Shown: positions 7,721-18,444, counted from the stretch's first letter. The stretch is DNA of 64,000 bases from Martinezella lusitana (GCF_900094565.1 NZ_FMAF01000007.1:124001-188000); one strand, 5' to 3'. The notes: generated by a model from the sequence alone, not told the origin. Made by a program: numbers and translations.

Positions 7721-9808
7721 ATGAGCCAGTTAAAATCAGCGAGTATTCTGGATTCTCGCATCCTCGTTCCGGCGGTCGGCGCTGCTTTCAAGAAGCTGAA
7801 CCCGCGCACGCTTGCCAAGAACCCCGTCATGTTCGTGGTCGCGGTCGTTTCGGCATTGACGACCGTTCTCTTTCTGCGCGACCTCCTCACCGGCGGCGAC
7901 AATCTCGCCTTCTCCCTGCAGATCAATATCTGGCTGTGGTTCACGGTGTTGTTTGCCAACTTCGCCGAGGCCGTCGCCGAAGGCCGCGGCAAGGCGCAGG
8001 CGGATTCGCTGCGCAAATCGCGCACCGAAACCCAGGCAAAGCTTCTGGCCGGCAACAGCCGCTCCGACTACAAGATGGTGCCGGGCACCAGCCTGAAAGT
8101 CGGTGACGTTGTGCTCGTCGAAGCAGGCGACATCATCCCATCGGACGGCGAAGTCATCGAAGGCGTGGCCTCGGTCAACGAGGCGGCGATCACTGGTGAG
8201 TCGGCGCCGGTGATCCGCGAATCCGGCGGTGACCGTTCCGCGGTGACAGGCGGCACGCAAGTGCTGTCGGACGAGATCCGCGTGCGCATCACGGCAGCAG
8301 CAGGCTCGACCTTCATCGACCGCATGATCGCACTCGTAGAAGGCGCCGAACGGCAGAAAACGCCGAACGAGATCGCGCTCAACATCCTGCTCGCCGGCAT
8401 GACACTGATCTTCGTGCTTGCCACGGTGACGATCCCGAGCTTTGCGGCCTATGCCGGCGGCTCCATCCAGACGGTCGTGCTCGTCGCCCTGTTCGTGACG
8501 CTGATCCCGACCACCATCGGCGCGCTGCTGTCGGCCATCGGTATCGCCGGCATGGACCGCCTGGTGCGCTTCAACGTGCTCGCCATGTCCGGCCGCGCCG
8601 TCGAGGCTGCCGGCGACGTCGACACGCTGCTGCTCGACAAAACAGGTACGATCACGCTCGGCAACCGCCAGGCAACCGCCTTTCGCCCGGTTCGGGGTGT
8701 GAGTGAACAGGATCTGGCCGACGCGGCGCAGCTCGCCTCGCTTGCCGACGAAACGCCTGAGGGACGCTCCATCGTCGTGCTCGCCAAGGAGAAGTATGCG
8801 ATCCGTGGCCGTGATATGACGAGCCTGAAGGCAACCTTCGTGCCCTTCACGGCCCAGACGCGCATGAGCGGTGTCGACCTCGAAGGTTCGTCGATCCGCA
8901 AGGGTGCGGTCGATGCGGTGCTTGCCTATGTGGATGGTGCTGCCAATGGCGGCAGCGATGGCACCGCAGTGATCTCGCGCACTACCAGCGAGACGCTCCG
9001 TGAGCTGCAGTCGATCGCCGACGAGATCGCCAAGGCCGGCGGCACGCCGCTGGCGGTTGCCCGCGATGGTCGTCTCCTTGGCGTCATTCACCTCAAGGAT
9101 ATCATCAAGGGCGGCATCCGCGAGCGCTTTGCAGAATTGCGCCGCATGGGTATCCGCACCGTGATGATCACGGGCGACAATCCGCTGACGGCGGCCGCCA
9201 TCGCCGCGGAAGCCGGCGTGGATGACTTCCTCGCCCAGGCGACGCCGGAAATGAAGCTGGCGTTGATGCGCGAAGAGCAAGCCAAGGGCAAGCTCGTCGC
9301 CATGTGCGGCGACGGCACGAACGACGCCCCGGCACTTGCCCAGGCCGACGTCGGTGTCGCCATGAACACCGGCACAGTCGCTGCACGCGAAGCCGGCAAC
9401 ATGGTCGACCTCGACAGCGATCCGACGAAGCTGATCGAGATCGTCGAAATCGGCAAGCAATTGCTGATGACCCGCGGCGCGCTCACCACCTTCTCGATCG
9501 CCAACGATATCGCGAAGTACTTCGCCATCATTCCGGCGATGTTCATCGCCTTCTATCCGCAGCTGAAGGCGCTGAACATCATGGGGCTGGCGACGCCGCA
9601 AAGCGCCATTCTTTCGGCCATTATCTTCAATGCCTTGATCATCGTTGCGCTGATCCCGCTGTCGCTGAAGGGTGTTCGCTATCGCCCGATCGGCGCCGGT
9701 GCGCTGCTCAGCCGTAACCTGCTGATCTACGGCGCTGGCGGTATCATCGTTCCCTTCATCGGCATCAAGGCCATCGACATGGCGATTACCGCCATGGGCC
9801 TCGTTTAA
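7721..9808 (+). CDS. kdpB: KdpB, P-type ATPase subunit of the K+ pump
   Basis: A 695-residue P-type ATPase, slightly longer than the E. coli protein. The phosphorylation motif DKTGTIT has its Asp at residue 306. The actuator-domain motif TGESAPV is present. The nucleotide domain has KGA, and the hinge motif is [14 protein letters not shown], then [19 protein letters not shown]. Together these are diagnostic of KdpB, which couples ATP hydrolysis to K+ import through KdpA. It is 11 bases upstream of kdpC. Confidence 0.97.
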   Translation: MSQLKSASILDSRILVPAVGAAFKKLNPRTLAKNPVMFVVAVVSALTTVLFLRDLLTGGDNLAFSLQINIWLWFTVLFANFAEAVAEGRGKAQADSLRKSRTETQAKLLAGNSRSDYKMVPGTSLKVGDVVLVEAGDIIPSDGEVIEGVASVNEAAITGESAPVIRESGGDRSAVTGGTQVLSDEIRVRITAAAGSTFIDRMIALVEGAERQKTPNEIALNILLAGMTLIFVLATVTIPSFAAYAGGSIQTVVLVALFVTLIPTTIGALLSAIGIAGMDRLVRFNVLAMSGRAVEAAGDVDTLLLDKTGTITLGNRQATAFRPVRGVSEQDLADAAQLASLADETPEGRSIVVLAKEKYAIRGRDMTSLKATFVPFTAQTRMSGVDLEGSSIRKGAVDAVLAYVDGAANGGSDGTAVISRTTSETLRELQSIADEIAKAGGTPLAVARDGRLLGVIHLKDIIKGGIRERFAELRRMGIRTVMITGDNPLTAAAIAAEAGVDDFLAQATPEMKLALMREEQAKGKLVAMCGDGTNDAPALAQADVGVAMNTGTVAAREAGNMVDLDSDPTKLIEIVEIGKQLLMTRGALTTFSIANDIAKYFAIIPAMFIAFYPQLKALNIMGLATPQSAILSAIIFNALIIVALIPLSLKGVRYRPIGAGALLSRNLLIYGAGGIIVPFIGIKAIDMAITAMGLV

Positions 9809-9819
9809 GGAGCTTTTCC

Positions 9820-10425
9820 ATGCTGAATCAAATCAGACCGGCCATCGTCATGATCGTGGTCACCACCGCCGTGACAGGCCTTCTCTATCCGATCGCCATG
9901 ACGGGCGCCGCCCAGGCGCTCTTCCCCAACCAGGCCAACGGCAGCCTGGTGGAGAAGGACGGCAAGGTGATCGGCTCGGCCCTCATCGGCCAGAGCTTCA
10001 CCAGTGACCGCTACTTCCATGGCCGCCCGTCGGCGACAACCGGTGCAGACCCGAACGATGCAACCAAAACAGTTGCCGCACCCTACAACGCCGTCAATTC
10101 CATGGGCTCCAATCTCGGCCCGACCAGTGCGAGCCTGATCACCCGCATCAAGGGCGACGTAGCGACCTTGCAGGCGCAGAACCCGAACATGCCGGTTCCG
10201 ATGGATCTGGTGACCACCTCCGGCAGCGGTCTCGATCCGGATATCTCGCCTGATGACGCCTACTTCCAGATCCCGCGCGTCGCCAAGGCTCGCAACATGG
10301 ATGAGGCAAAGCTCCGCACGATCGTCGACGCCGCAGTCGAGGGGCGCGAGCTCGGTGTTCTCGGTGAGCCAGTCGTCAACGTCCTGGCATTGAACCGCGC
10401 GCTCGATGCTTCTATGAATCAATAA
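9820..10425 (+). CDS. kdpC: KdpC, accessory subunit of the K+ pump
   Basis: 201 residues. One N-terminal transmembrane helix ([19 protein letters not shown]) is followed by a periplasmic domain with the family motifs [18 protein letters not shown] and [10 protein letters not shown]. The conserved C-terminal region is [18 protein letters not shown]. KdpC assists K+ binding or nucleotide affinity of the complex. AAGGAG precedes its start. A strong hairpin follows it before kdpD. Confidence 0.95.
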   Translation: MLNQIRPAIVMIVVTTAVTGLLYPIAMTGAAQALFPNQANGSLVEKDGKVIGSALIGQSFTSDRYFHGRPSATTGADPNDATKTVAAPYNAVNSMGSNLGPTSASLITRIKGDVATLQAQNPNMPVPMDLVTTSGSGLDPDISPDDAYFQIPRVAKARNMDEAKLRTIVDAAVEGRELGVLGEPVVNVLALNRALDASMNQ

Positions 10426-10432
10426 GTTGAGC

Positions 10433-10462
10433 AGGTTGAGACGGCGGCTGCCGTCTCAACCT
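10433..10462 (+). terminator. Intercistronic hairpin between kdpC and kdpD
   Basis: AGGTTGAGACGGC (10433-10445) and GCCGTCTCAACCT (10450-10462) form a perfect 13-bp stem closed by GGCT. There is no T-tract after it, so full termination is not expected. It more likely acts as an attenuator or a 3'-end stabiliser, separating abundant kdpFABC mRNA from lower kdpDE mRNA. Confidence 0.65.
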
Positions 10463-10484
10463 CGTCAGGAAAGACGATCCGCAT

Positions 10485-13196
10485 ATGGCAGATGACAGCC
10501 GCGACACACTGAGCAGGCCTTCGCCCGATGCGCTTCTTGAAAAGGCGCGGGCCGAGGCACGCGGTCGGCTGAAAATCTTTCTGGGTGCGGCGCCGGGCGT
10601 GGGCAAGACCTATGAGATGCTGATCTCCGGCAAGGCGAAGATCGCCGATGGCGTGGATGTGGTTGTCGGCGTCGTCGAAACCCATGGCCGACGCGAGACG
10701 CAGGCACTGATCGAGGGCTTCGAAATCATCCCGCGTGTCAAGGTCGACTACAAGGGGCGGGCACTCGAGGAAATGGATCTCGACGCCATTCTGAAGCGCC
10801 GGCCGCAGCTGGTGCTGGTCGACGAGCTTGCCCATACCAATGCGCAGGGCAGCCGCCATCCGAAACGCTATCTCGATGTCAAGGAACTCCTGGACCGTGG
10901 CATCGACGTCTATACGACGTTGAATATCCAGCATGTCGAAAGCCTGAATGATGTTGTTTCCCAGATCACCCGTGTCCGTGTGCGCGAGACCGTACCGGAT
11001 TCGATCATCGATCTGGCCGACGATGTCGAGATCATCGACCTGACGCCCGATGACCTGATCAAACGCCTGCATGATGGCAAGGTCTACGTGTCGAATACGG
11101 CCGAGCGGGCGCTGACCAACTATTTCACACCCGGCAATCTGACGGCGCTGCGCGAGCTGGCGCTCAGGCGCACGGCGCAACGCGTCGACGATCAGCTGCT
11201 CACCCATATGCAGGCGCATGCGATTTCGGGCCCTTGGGCTGCAGGCGAGCGCGTGCTGGTGTCCATCGATCATCACCCACGCTCGGCGTCGCTGGTGCGC
11301 TATGCCGCGCGCATGGCCTCCCGCCTGCGCGCGCCCTGGGCTGCTGTCTATGTCGAAACCAACCGCTCGATCAGCCTGACGGAGCCGCAGCGCGACACGA
11401 TCGCCGCAACGCTGCGACTGGCCGAACAGCTCGGTGGCGAGGCCATCACCATTCCTGGACGGGAGGTCGCCGAGGAACTGATCCGTCATTCCGCCAGCAA
11501 CAACGTCACCCATATCGTCATCGGCTCGCCGAAACTGGGGTCCTGGCGTGATTGGTCGCGCCGCTCGGTTTCCTATGACCTGATCCGCAAGGCCGGCGAG
11601 ATTAGTGTCCATGTCATTTCCGGCAACGACGCGGATGCCCAGGCCGCGAGCCGCGGCGTCCGGTCAGCGCCTGCTCCTACCCCCTTCCAGTTGCGCGGCT
11701 ATGTGCTGGCAACGCTCTATGTCGCCGTCGCGCTTGGTTTCTGCGTCATCCTCGATCAGGTGCTGGACGTCCGCAATCTGGCACTCGTCTTTCTGATGGC
11801 GGTGCTGGCGACCGCGGTGACGCAAGGGCTGCGTCCGGCGCTTTATTCTTGCATCCTCGGCGCACTCGCCTTCAATTTCTTCTTCCTGCCGCCGCGCTAC
11901 ACGCTGACGATCAGCGATCCGGAAAGCGTGCTCGCCTTCTTCTTCTTCCTCGGCGTCGCGGTCATCGCCAGCAATCTGACGGCGACCGTGCAGCGCCAAG
12001 CAGCCGCCGCGCGCCAGCGGGCGCGAACGACGGAAGATCTTTACCTGTTCTCCAAGAAGCTCGCCGGCACCGGCACGCTTGATGACGTATTGTGGGCGAC
12101 GGCTTTCCAGCTGGCCTCGATGCTGAAGCTGCGGGTCGTGCTGCTTTTGCCCGAGAGCGGCACGATCGCGGTCAAAGCCGGCTATCCGCCAGACGATACG
12201 CTCGACGACGCCGACATCGCCGCGGCGCGTTGGGCCTGGGAGCATAATCATGCGGCCGGTCGCGGCGCCGACACCTTGCCCGGCGCCAAACGTCTATACG
12301 TTCCGCTGCGCACGGGCCGCACCGCTGTCGGCGTCATCGGTCTCGACAGCGATCGCCGCGACGGGCCGCTGCTGACGCCGGAACAGCAGCGGCTTCTCGA
12401 TGCCCTGGCCGATCAGGCGGCGCTTGCCATCGAGCGCGTGCAGTTGGTGGCGGACGTCGACCGGGCAAAGCTCGCCGTCGAGGCAGACCGGCTGCGCTCG
12501 GCGCTGCTGACGTCGATTTCCCATGACCTGAAGACGCCGCTTGCCGCCATCCTGGGCGCTGCCGGAACGCTGCGCGATTATCTGGAGACGCTGCCGCATG
12601 AGGATCGCGTCGATCTACTGGCGACTGTCATCGATGAATCCGAACGGCTGAACCGCTTCATTGCCAATCTGCTCGACATGACGAAAATCGAGTCCGGCGC
12701 GATGGAGCCGAACTATGCCCTGCACTATGCCGGCGATATCGTCGGCAGCGCCCTTCGGCGCGCAGCGAAGATACTGGGCCGCCATCGCGTCGAGGCGCAG
12801 ATGCCGGTCGACCTGCCGATGGTGCGGGTCGATCCCGTGTTGTTCGAGCAGGTGCTGTTCAATCTGCTCGACAATGCCGCCAAATATGCGCCTGAGACCT
12901 CGGCTATCCGCCTGGAGGCATGGGCCGACATCGACAACATCGTTTTCAGGGTCATGGACGAGGGTCCTGGCATCCCACCCGCTGATCTCGAGCGCGTCTT
13001 CGATACTTTCTACCGCGTGCGCAAGGGCGATCAGGTGCGGGCCGGCACCGGTCTTGGCCTTTCCATCTGCCGCGGCTTCATCGAGGCCATGGGCGGCACC
13101 ATTGCCGCCGGCAACAGAACGGATCGTCAGGGGGCGGTCTTCACCATCCGCCTGCCAAGACCAACGGATATCCCGAAGCTGGATGAATTGAAATGA
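10485..13196 (+). CDS. kdpD: KdpD, K+-responsive sensor histidine kinase
   Basis: A 903-residue sensor with the full KdpD architecture. The N-terminal KdpD domain has Walker A GAAPGVGKTYEM at residues 34-45 and the Walker B region LVLVDELAHTNAQG. A universal-stress-protein domain follows, then a membrane block near residues 400-500, then a GAF-like domain. The HisKA motif SISHDLKTPL has the phospho-His at 680. The HATPase boxes (NLLDNAAKYAP, DEGPGIP, GTGLGLSI) close the protein. It senses low K+ or turgor and phosphorylates KdpE. Its stop overlaps the kdpE start (ATGA). Confidence 0.97.
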   Translation: MADDSRDTLSRPSPDALLEKARAEARGRLKIFLGAAPGVGKTYEMLISGKAKIADGVDVVVGVVETHGRRETQALIEGFEIIPRVKVDYKGRALEEMDLDAILKRRPQLVLVDELAHTNAQGSRHPKRYLDVKELLDRGIDVYTTLNIQHVESLNDVVSQITRVRVRETVPDSIIDLADDVEIIDLTPDDLIKRLHDGKVYVSNTAERALTNYFTPGNLTALRELALRRTAQRVDDQLLTHMQAHAISGPWAAGERVLVSIDHHPRSASLVRYAARMASRLRAPWAAVYVETNRSISLTEPQRDTIAATLRLAEQLGGEAITIPGREVAEELIRHSASNNVTHIVIGSPKLGSWRDWSRRSVSYDLIRKAGEISVHVISGNDADAQAASRGVRSAPAPTPFQLRGYVLATLYVAVALGFCVILDQVLDVRNLALVFLMAVLATAVTQGLRPALYSCILGALAFNFFFLPPRYTLTISDPESVLAFFFFLGVAVIASNLTATVQRQAAAARQRARTTEDLYLFSKKLAGTGTLDDVLWATAFQLASMLKLRVVLLLPESGTIAVKAGYPPDDTLDDADIAAARWAWEHNHAAGRGADTLPGAKRLYVPLRTGRTAVGVIGLDSDRRDGPLLTPEQQRLLDALADQAALAIERVQLVADVDRAKLAVEADRLRSALLTSISHDLKTPLAAILGAAGTLRDYLETLPHEDRVDLLATVIDESERLNRFIANLLDMTKIESGAMEPNYALHYAGDIVGSALRRAAKILGRHRVEAQMPVDLPMVRVDPVLFEQVLFNLLDNAAKYAPETSAIRLEAWADIDNIVFRVMDEGPGIPPADLERVFDTFYRVRKGDQVRAGTGLGLSICRGFIEAMGGTIAAGNRTDRQGAVFTIRLPRPTDIPKLDELK

Positions 13197-13885
13197 ACAC
13201 GACTGCCGTCAAGATTCTCGTTGTCGACGACGAGCCGCCGATCCGCAAGTTGCTGCGCGTCGGTCTCGGTGCCCAGGGCTACACCGTCAATGAGGCGCAC
13301 AATGCCGCCGCAGCCCAGGCCTCCGTCGACGAGGACCGGCCTGACCTGATCGTGCTCGATCTCGGACTGCCCGACAAGTCCGGCCAGGATCTGCTGATCG
13401 GATGGCGTGAGGATGGCATGCAGATTCCGGTCGTCATTCTGTCGAGCCGCACGGATGAGGCAGGCATCGTCAAGGCATTGGAAAGCGGGGCGGACGACTA
13501 CGTCACCAAGCCCTTCGGCGTCAACGAGCTTGCGGCGCGCATTCGCGTCGCGCTGCGCCACCGGCTGCAGCAGCAGGGCGAAAAGGCGATCTTCCAGACC
13601 GGCGGCCTTTCGATCGATCTCGTCAAGCGCATCGTCAAGGTCGAGGGCAAGGAGATCAAGCTGTCGCCGAAGGAATACGATATTCTGCGTGTGCTCGCCC
13701 AGCATGCCGGCAAGGTGCTGACCCACCAGTTCCTGTTGAAGCAGATCTGGGGGCCGGCGGCGGATGTGCAATATCTGCGCGTCTATGTCCGCCAGCTCAG
13801 GCAGAAGATCGAGCAGATTCCCGATCAGCCCCACTATATCACGACCGAGACCGGCGTCGGCTACCGCCTACGCGAACCGGAGTGA
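13193..13885 (+). CDS. kdpE: KdpE, OmpR-family response regulator
   Basis: 230 residues. The receiver domain has the acidic pair VDDE, the phospho-acceptor Asp56 in VLDLGLPD, and the conserved Lys in DDYVTKPFG. The C-terminal winged helix of the OmpR/PhoB type has KLSPKEYDIL and RVYVRQLRQKIE. The start overlaps the kdpD stop by four bases. It activates kdpFABC, presumably through the site near 5397-5423. Confidence 0.97.
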   Translation: MNTTAVKILVVDDEPPIRKLLRVGLGAQGYTVNEAHNAAAAQASVDEDRPDLIVLDLGLPDKSGQDLLIGWREDGMQIPVVILSSRTDEAGIVKALESGADDYVTKPFGVNELAARIRVALRHRLQQQGEKAIFQTGGLSIDLVKRIVKVEGKEIKLSPKEYDILRVLAQHAGKVLTHQFLLKQIWGPAADVQYLRVYVRQLRQKIEQIPDQPHYITTETGVGYRLREPE

Positions 13886-13986
13886 GGCGAAGGATTCGGT
13901 TCCTGTGATGAGGCGCTCCCATCCAAACGGGTGTCGCGATGAGTATCATGCCAGCATTATCGATTGTCCGACCCTCAAGAGCGACC

Positions 13987-14442
13987 ATGGCCCTTTCCAC
14001 CATCATCCTGCCCGAGCATGTCTTCATCGGAATGTCGGCCCCGACCAAATGGCGGGCGCTGCAGATGCTGTCGTCGAAGGCGGCCAGCTGTTTTGGCCTG
14101 GATGAAGCGACGGTCCTGCGGGCGCTGGAAACGCGCGAGAGGCTTGGAACAACCGGTATCGGCAATGGCGTAGCGGTTCCGCACGCCGCGATCGCCGGCA
14201 TGACCAGGCCGCGTGGCCTGCTGGTCCGCTTCTCTCATCCCGTGGATTTCGAAGCTATCGACGATATCCCGACCGAATGGGCCTTTGTGCTGCTTTTCGG
14301 GGAAGGGGGGCGTAGCGACTATCTGAACGTGCTTTCCGCGATTGCGAGGAGACTGAGGACGGAGGGCGTTCTGACGGCAATGCGGCAGGCAAAAAGCGCC
14401 GACGAACTTTATTCCGTTTTCATGTCCGACTCCGTCGCCTGA
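13987..14442 (+). CDS. PtsN-like EIIA (nitrogen PTS type) protein
   Basis: An EIIA-fructose/nitrogen-type domain of 151 residues. The phospho-accepting His is at residue 66 in GIGNGVAVPHAAI. LSTIILPEHVFIG at the N-terminus and the C-terminal LNVLSAIARRL fit the family. The frame is open to an ATG at 13939, but 13987 matches the usual PtsN start. It lies 101 bp after kdpE on the same strand. In E. coli, unphosphorylated EIIA-Ntr binds KdpD and stimulates it, so this may be a kdp-dedicated EIIA. Rhizobia usually carry the main ptsN near rpoN; that locus is not here. Confidence 0.85.
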   Translation: MALSTIILPEHVFIGMSAPTKWRALQMLSSKAASCFGLDEATVLRALETRERLGTTGIGNGVAVPHAAIAGMTRPRGLLVRFSHPVDFEAIDDIPTEWAFVLLFGEGGRSDYLNVLSAIARRLRTEGVLTAMRQAKSADELYSVFMSDSVA

Positions 14443-14603
14443 TACCAGTGATTGTGGAGTGTTGTAGCCAAGCGGGAATGTGATTTCACTTTTCTAGATT
14501 CTATGGGATGCTGTTCTCTGGAATTCCCCAAAACGGGAACGGTCTTCGTTACTTTATACGACCAAGTTGATAGGGTTTAGGGACAAACGAAGGGGGTCCA
14601 TCC

Positions 14604-15632
14604 ATGCAGACGATAAAGCTTTCCCGGCTGCTCGCCACCGCAGTTCTGATCGGCAGTTTCTCGATTGCGGCGGTTGCGCCGACATGGGCTGCGGACAAGA
14701 CGCTTCTGAATGTGTCCTACGATCCGACGCGCGAGTTATATAAGGATTTCAACGCCGTCTTCGCGGCGAAGTGGAAGAAGGATACCGGCGAGACCATCAA
14801 TATCAAGGCTTCGCACGGTGGTTCCGGCGCGCAGGCCCGCTCGGTCATCGACGGTCTCGATGCAGATGTCGTCACCCTGGCGCTCGAGGGCGATATCGAT
14901 GCGATCGCCAAGGCGACGCATAAGATCCCCGCGGACTGGAAAACCAAGTTCCCGAACAATTCCGTTCCCTATACCTCGACCATCGTCTTCCTGGTGCGCA
15001 AGGGCAATCCGAAGGGCATCAAGGACTGGTCGGATCTGGTCAAGGATGGTGTCGAGGTCATCACGCCGAACCCGAAGACATCGGGTGGCGCGCGCTGGAA
15101 TATTCTGGCGGCATGGGCATGGGCCAAGCACGCCAATGGCGGCGACGACGCAAAGGCGCAAGAGTATCTCACGCAACTTCTCAAGCATGTACCGGTTCTC
15201 GATACCGGTGCGCGCGGCGCAACGACGACCTTCGTCCAGCGCGGCCTCGGCGATGTCCTGCTTGCCTGGGAAAACGAAGCCTACCTCTCGATCGACGAAC
15301 TCGGTCCTGATAAATTCGAGGTCGTGACCCCGTCTTTCTCGATCCGGGCTGATCCGCCGGTCGCAGTCGTCGACGGCAATGTCGACGCCAAGGGGACCCG
15401 CAAGATCGCGGAAGCCTATCTGAACTATCTCTACTCGGATGATGGTCAGAAGATCGCCGCCAAGCATTATTATCGGCCGATCAAGCCGGCAGCGGCCGAT
15501 CCCAAGGATGTCGCCCGTTTCCCGGCTTTGAAGCTCGCAACGATTGACGATTTCGGTGGATGGGCTAAAGCTCAGCCGAAGTTCTTCGACGACGGTGGCG
15601 TCTTCGATCAGGTCTACAAGCCGGGAAAATAA
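14604..15632 (+). CDS. sbp: Periplasmic sulfate-binding protein of the sulfate ABC transporter
   Basis: 342 residues with a signal peptide (basic start, hydrophobic run LLATAVLIGSFSIAAVAP, cleavage near TWAADK). The mature part has family hallmarks: NVSYDPTRELY, SHGGSGAQARSVIDGL, VTLALEGDIDAIA, PNPKTSGGARWN and GARGATTTFVQRGLGDV. These match the Sbp/CysP sulfate/thiosulfate-binding proteins. It is the first gene of sbp-cysT-cysW-cysA. The 161 bp upstream hold the promoter; I could not assign a CysB box with confidence. Confidence 0.93.
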   Translation: MQTIKLSRLLATAVLIGSFSIAAVAPTWAADKTLLNVSYDPTRELYKDFNAVFAAKWKKDTGETINIKASHGGSGAQARSVIDGLDADVVTLALEGDIDAIAKATHKIPADWKTKFPNNSVPYTSTIVFLVRKGNPKGIKDWSDLVKDGVEVITPNPKTSGGARWNILAAWAWAKHANGGDDAKAQEYLTQLLKHVPVLDTGARGATTTFVQRGLGDVLLAWENEAYLSIDELGPDKFEVVTPSFSIRADPPVAVVDGNVDAKGTRKIAEAYLNYLYSDDGQKIAAKHYYRPIKPAAADPKDVARFPALKLATIDDFGGWAKAQPKFFDDGGVFDQVYKPGK

Positions 15633-15638
15633 GTCTGA

Positions 15639-16496
15639 ATGCATTCCATAACCCGCAAACGGTGGCGGTTTCGGCAGCCGAGTGTCATTCCGGGCTTCGG
15701 ATTGGCGCTCGGCGTTACCTTGGCTTGGCTCATCTTTATCGTTCTCATCCCGCTGTCGGGACTGCTGTGGAAGAGCAGCTCTCTTGGCTGGGAGAAATTC
15801 TGGGCCTTGGCTCTTGATCTGCGCACGCTTTACGCGCTGCGCATGAGCTTTGGCGGTGCCTTCATCGCGGCGCTCGTCAATGCAGTTCTCGGGCTCATTC
15901 TGGCCTGGGTGTTGGTGCGTTACCGTTTTCCCGGCAAGCGCATCATCGACGCCATGGTCGATCTGCCATTCGCGCTGCCGACAGCGGTTGCCGGTATCGC
16001 GCTGACGACGCTTTATGCACCGACCGGCTGGATCGGACAGTTTCTGACGCCGCTCGGCATCAAGATCGCCTTCACTCCGGTCGGCATCGTCATCGCGCTG
16101 ATTTTCGTCGGCCTGCCCTTCGTGGTACGCACCGCCCAACCGGTCATGGAGGAAATCGACCGCGAAGTCGAAGAGGCGGCCGCGACCTTGGGAGCGACCC
16201 GTTTCCAGACGATCACCCGGGTTTTGTTGCCGGGACTGGCGCCTGCCGCGCTAACCGGTTTTGCGTTGGCTTTTGCGCGCGCTGCCGGCGAATACGGATC
16301 GGTCATCTTTATCGCCGGCAACAAGCCGTATGTCTCGGAAATTGCGCCTTTGCTTATCGTCATCCGCCTCGAGGAATATAATTACGCGGCGGCAACGGCG
16401 ATCGCGACGGTGATGTTGTTCATCTCCTTCACCATGCTTTTGATCATCAATCTCATTCAGGCCTGGAGCAGGGGGAGGTACGGCTATGGCACATGA
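15639..16496 (+). CDS. cysT: Sulfate ABC transporter permease CysT
   Basis: 285 residues with about six hydrophobic helices and the binding-protein-dependent permease EAA loop (EEAAATLGATRFQTITRVLLPGL). The segments VDLPFALPTAVAGIALTTLYAP and EYGSVIFIAGN are characteristic of CysT (also called CysU). It forms the inner-membrane channel with CysW. It starts six bases after sbp, and its end overlaps cysW by 11 bases. Confidence 0.93.
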   Translation: MHSITRKRWRFRQPSVIPGFGLALGVTLAWLIFIVLIPLSGLLWKSSSLGWEKFWALALDLRTLYALRMSFGGAFIAALVNAVLGLILAWVLVRYRFPGKRIIDAMVDLPFALPTAVAGIALTTLYAPTGWIGQFLTPLGIKIAFTPVGIVIALIFVGLPFVVRTAQPVMEEIDREVEEAAATLGATRFQTITRVLLPGLAPAALTGFALAFARAAGEYGSVIFIAGNKPYVSEIAPLLIVIRLEEYNYAAATAIATVMLFISFTMLLIINLIQAWSRGRYGYGT

Positions 16497-17358
16497 TCTT
16501 TCCGCCGCCTCCGGTGTAGAGCATCCCGTCATTACCGAAAGCCGGGTCGCGCGCATTATTTTCGTGGTGATCTCGCTCGTCTTTCTGACGCTGATGGTGC
16601 TGCTGCCTCTGGCGGCCGTCTTCGTTGAGGCCTTCCGCAAGGGCATAGAGGCATTTTTCGATGCCCTGGTCGACGACGAGACTTTTGCCGCAATCAAGCT
16701 GACATTGATCGTTGCCGGCATCAGCGTGCCGCTTAATCTTGTCTGCGGCGTCGCGGCAGCCTGGGCGATCGCCAAGTTCGAGTTCAAGGGCAAGGCATTC
16801 CTGACGACCCTGATCGATCTGCCTTTCTCCGTCTCGCCGGTCATATCCGGTCTGGTGTTCGTGTTGCTGTTCAGTTCCAACAGCACACTCGGTCCCTGGC
16901 TGCAGAGCCACGGTATCCAGATCCTGTTTGCTGTTCCCGGTCTCGTCCTGGCGACGATGTTCGTGACTTTCCCCTTCGTCGCGCGCGAATTGATCCCGCT
17001 GATGCAGGAGCAAGGGAACGCGGACGAGGAGGCGGCCCTCTCGCTCGGGGCCAATGGCTGGCAGACCTTCTGGTACGTCACGCTGCCGAACATAAAATGG
17101 GGTCTGCTTTACGGCGTTCTGCTCTGCAACGCCCGTGCCATGGGTGAATTCGGCGCCGTCTCGGTCGTCTCCGGTCATATCCGCGGTGAAACCAACACCA
17201 TGCCGCTGCAGGTCGAGATCCTTTATAACGACTATAATTTCTCGGGAGCGTTTGCCGTTGCCACGCTGCTGGCCATGCTTGCCCTTGTCACACTTATACT
17301 GAAGACGTTGCTGGAAATGCGCTATAGCGAAGAGATCGCAGCCAGCCGGCGTCACTGA
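16486..17358 (+). CDS. cysW: Sulfate ABC transporter permease CysW
   Basis: 290 residues, the second membrane subunit. It has the typical [20 protein letters not shown] region, the EAA loop [21 protein letters not shown] and the CysW motif [20 protein letters not shown]. Its start lies inside the cysT gene and its stop is 11 bases before cysA, so the subunits are translationally coupled. Confidence 0.93.
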   Translation: MAHDLSAASGVEHPVITESRVARIIFVVISLVFLTLMVLLPLAAVFVEAFRKGIEAFFDALVDDETFAAIKLTLIVAGISVPLNLVCGVAAAWAIAKFEFKGKAFLTTLIDLPFSVSPVISGLVFVLLFSSNSTLGPWLQSHGIQILFAVPGLVLATMFVTFPFVARELIPLMQEQGNADEEAALSLGANGWQTFWYVTLPNIKWGLLYGVLLCNARAMGEFGAVSVVSGHIRGETNTMPLQVEILYNDYNFSGAFAVATLLAMLALVTLILKTLLEMRYSEEIAASRRH

Positions 17359-17369
17359 AGGAATTTTTG

Positions 17370-18416
17370 ATGGAAGTTCGCGTTCAAAATCTGCGCAAGG
17401 AATTCGGTCGCTTTCCCGCATTGCATGACGTCTCCCTGGATATTCGTTCGAGCGAACTGATTGCGCTTCTCGGGCCGTCCGGCTCCGGCAAGACAACGCT
17501 TCTGCGGCTGATCGCCGGGCTGGAGACGCCGACGGAAGGTCGGATTTTCTTTGGCGAAGAGGATGCTTCGCGAAAGACCGTGCAGCAGCGCAATATCGGC
17601 TTCGTGTTCCAGCATTATGCGCTGTTTCGGCATATGACCGTGCTGGAGAACATTTCATTCGGCCTCAAGGTCCGCTCTGCATCGCGTCGCCCGCCACGTG
17701 CCGAAATTCATCGGCGCGCTACGGAACTGTTGGAACTGGTGCAGCTCAACGGCCTGGAGAAGCGTTATCCGGCGCAGCTTTCGGGCGGCCAGCGCCAGCG
17801 CGTGGCTCTGGCGCGCGCCATGGCGGTCGAGCCGAACGTGCTGCTTCTGGACGAGCCTTTCGGCGCCCTGGACGCGCAGGTGCGCAAGGACTTGCGTAAG
17901 TGGCTCAGGGAAATTCACGATCGCACCGGTCATACGACGGTTTTCGTGACCCACGACCAGGAAGAGGCGCTGGAGCTTGCCGATCGGGTCGTGGTTCTCA
18001 ACAAGGGCGCGATCGAGCAGGTCGGCACACCGGACGAGATCTACGATACGCCGAATTCCCCGTTCGTTTATGGCTTCATCGGTCAATCCAACCGCGTCAA
18101 GGTGCGCATCACCAGCGGCGAGATATGGTTCGAGGACAGGCCGCTCGGTTTGAGTACGCCGCATGAGCCGGATGGCGAGGCCTATCTCTATTTCCGTCCG
18201 CACGACATCGAGCTTCATGAAGGCGATGGTGGTGCGATCGCCGGCTTGCTCGTTGGAAGCAGGCGTGTCGCCGGCACGCGCCATCTCGAAATCAATATCG
18301 GCGCCAGCCACGATCCTATCGAGATCGAGCTGCCGCCGAACAAGGCGGATGCTCTCGACCGCAACCGCATCGCATTCAGGCCGACCCGCTGGAAGCTGTT
18401 TCGCAACGGCAGCTGA
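17370..18416 (+). CDS. cysA: Sulfate ABC transporter ATPase CysA
   Basis: 348 residues. Walker [10 protein letters not shown] is at 35-43, the signature LSGGQ at 136-140 and Walker [12 protein letters not shown] at about 158-168. The C-terminal part carries the TOBE-like regulatory domain typical of CysA. ATG 17370 is taken as the start, with GAAGGA just upstream; an in-frame TTG lies three bases earlier. It completes a full sulfate/thiosulfate importer and is convergent with udh 28 bp away. Confidence 0.93.
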   Translation: MEVRVQNLRKEFGRFPALHDVSLDIRSSELIALLGPSGSGKTTLLRLIAGLETPTEGRIFFGEEDASRKTVQQRNIGFVFQHYALFRHMTVLENISFGLKVRSASRRPPRAEIHRRATELLELVQLNGLEKRYPAQLSGGQRQRVALARAMAVEPNVLLLDEPFGALDAQVRKDLRKWLREIHDRTGHTTVFVTHDQEEALELADRVVVLNKGAIEQVGTPDEIYDTPNSPFVYGFIGQSNRVKVRITSGEIWFEDRPLGLSTPHEPDGEAYLYFRPHDIELHEGDGGAIAGLLVGSRRVAGTRHLEINIGASHDPIEIELPPNKADALDRNRIAFRPTRWKLFRNGS

Positions 18417-18444
18417 AATCGATCGCCGTGCTTATAACTGCGCC

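Noticed and set aside
7736-9601. 621-codon minus-strand open frame opposite kdpB
   Set aside because: Same type of antisense shadow; kdpB is unambiguous.
14443-14603. EcfG-type or CysB-type promoter before sbp
   Set aside because: GGAAC occurs at 14536-14540, but no matching downstream element at the proper spacing, and no CysB site could be defined by eye.
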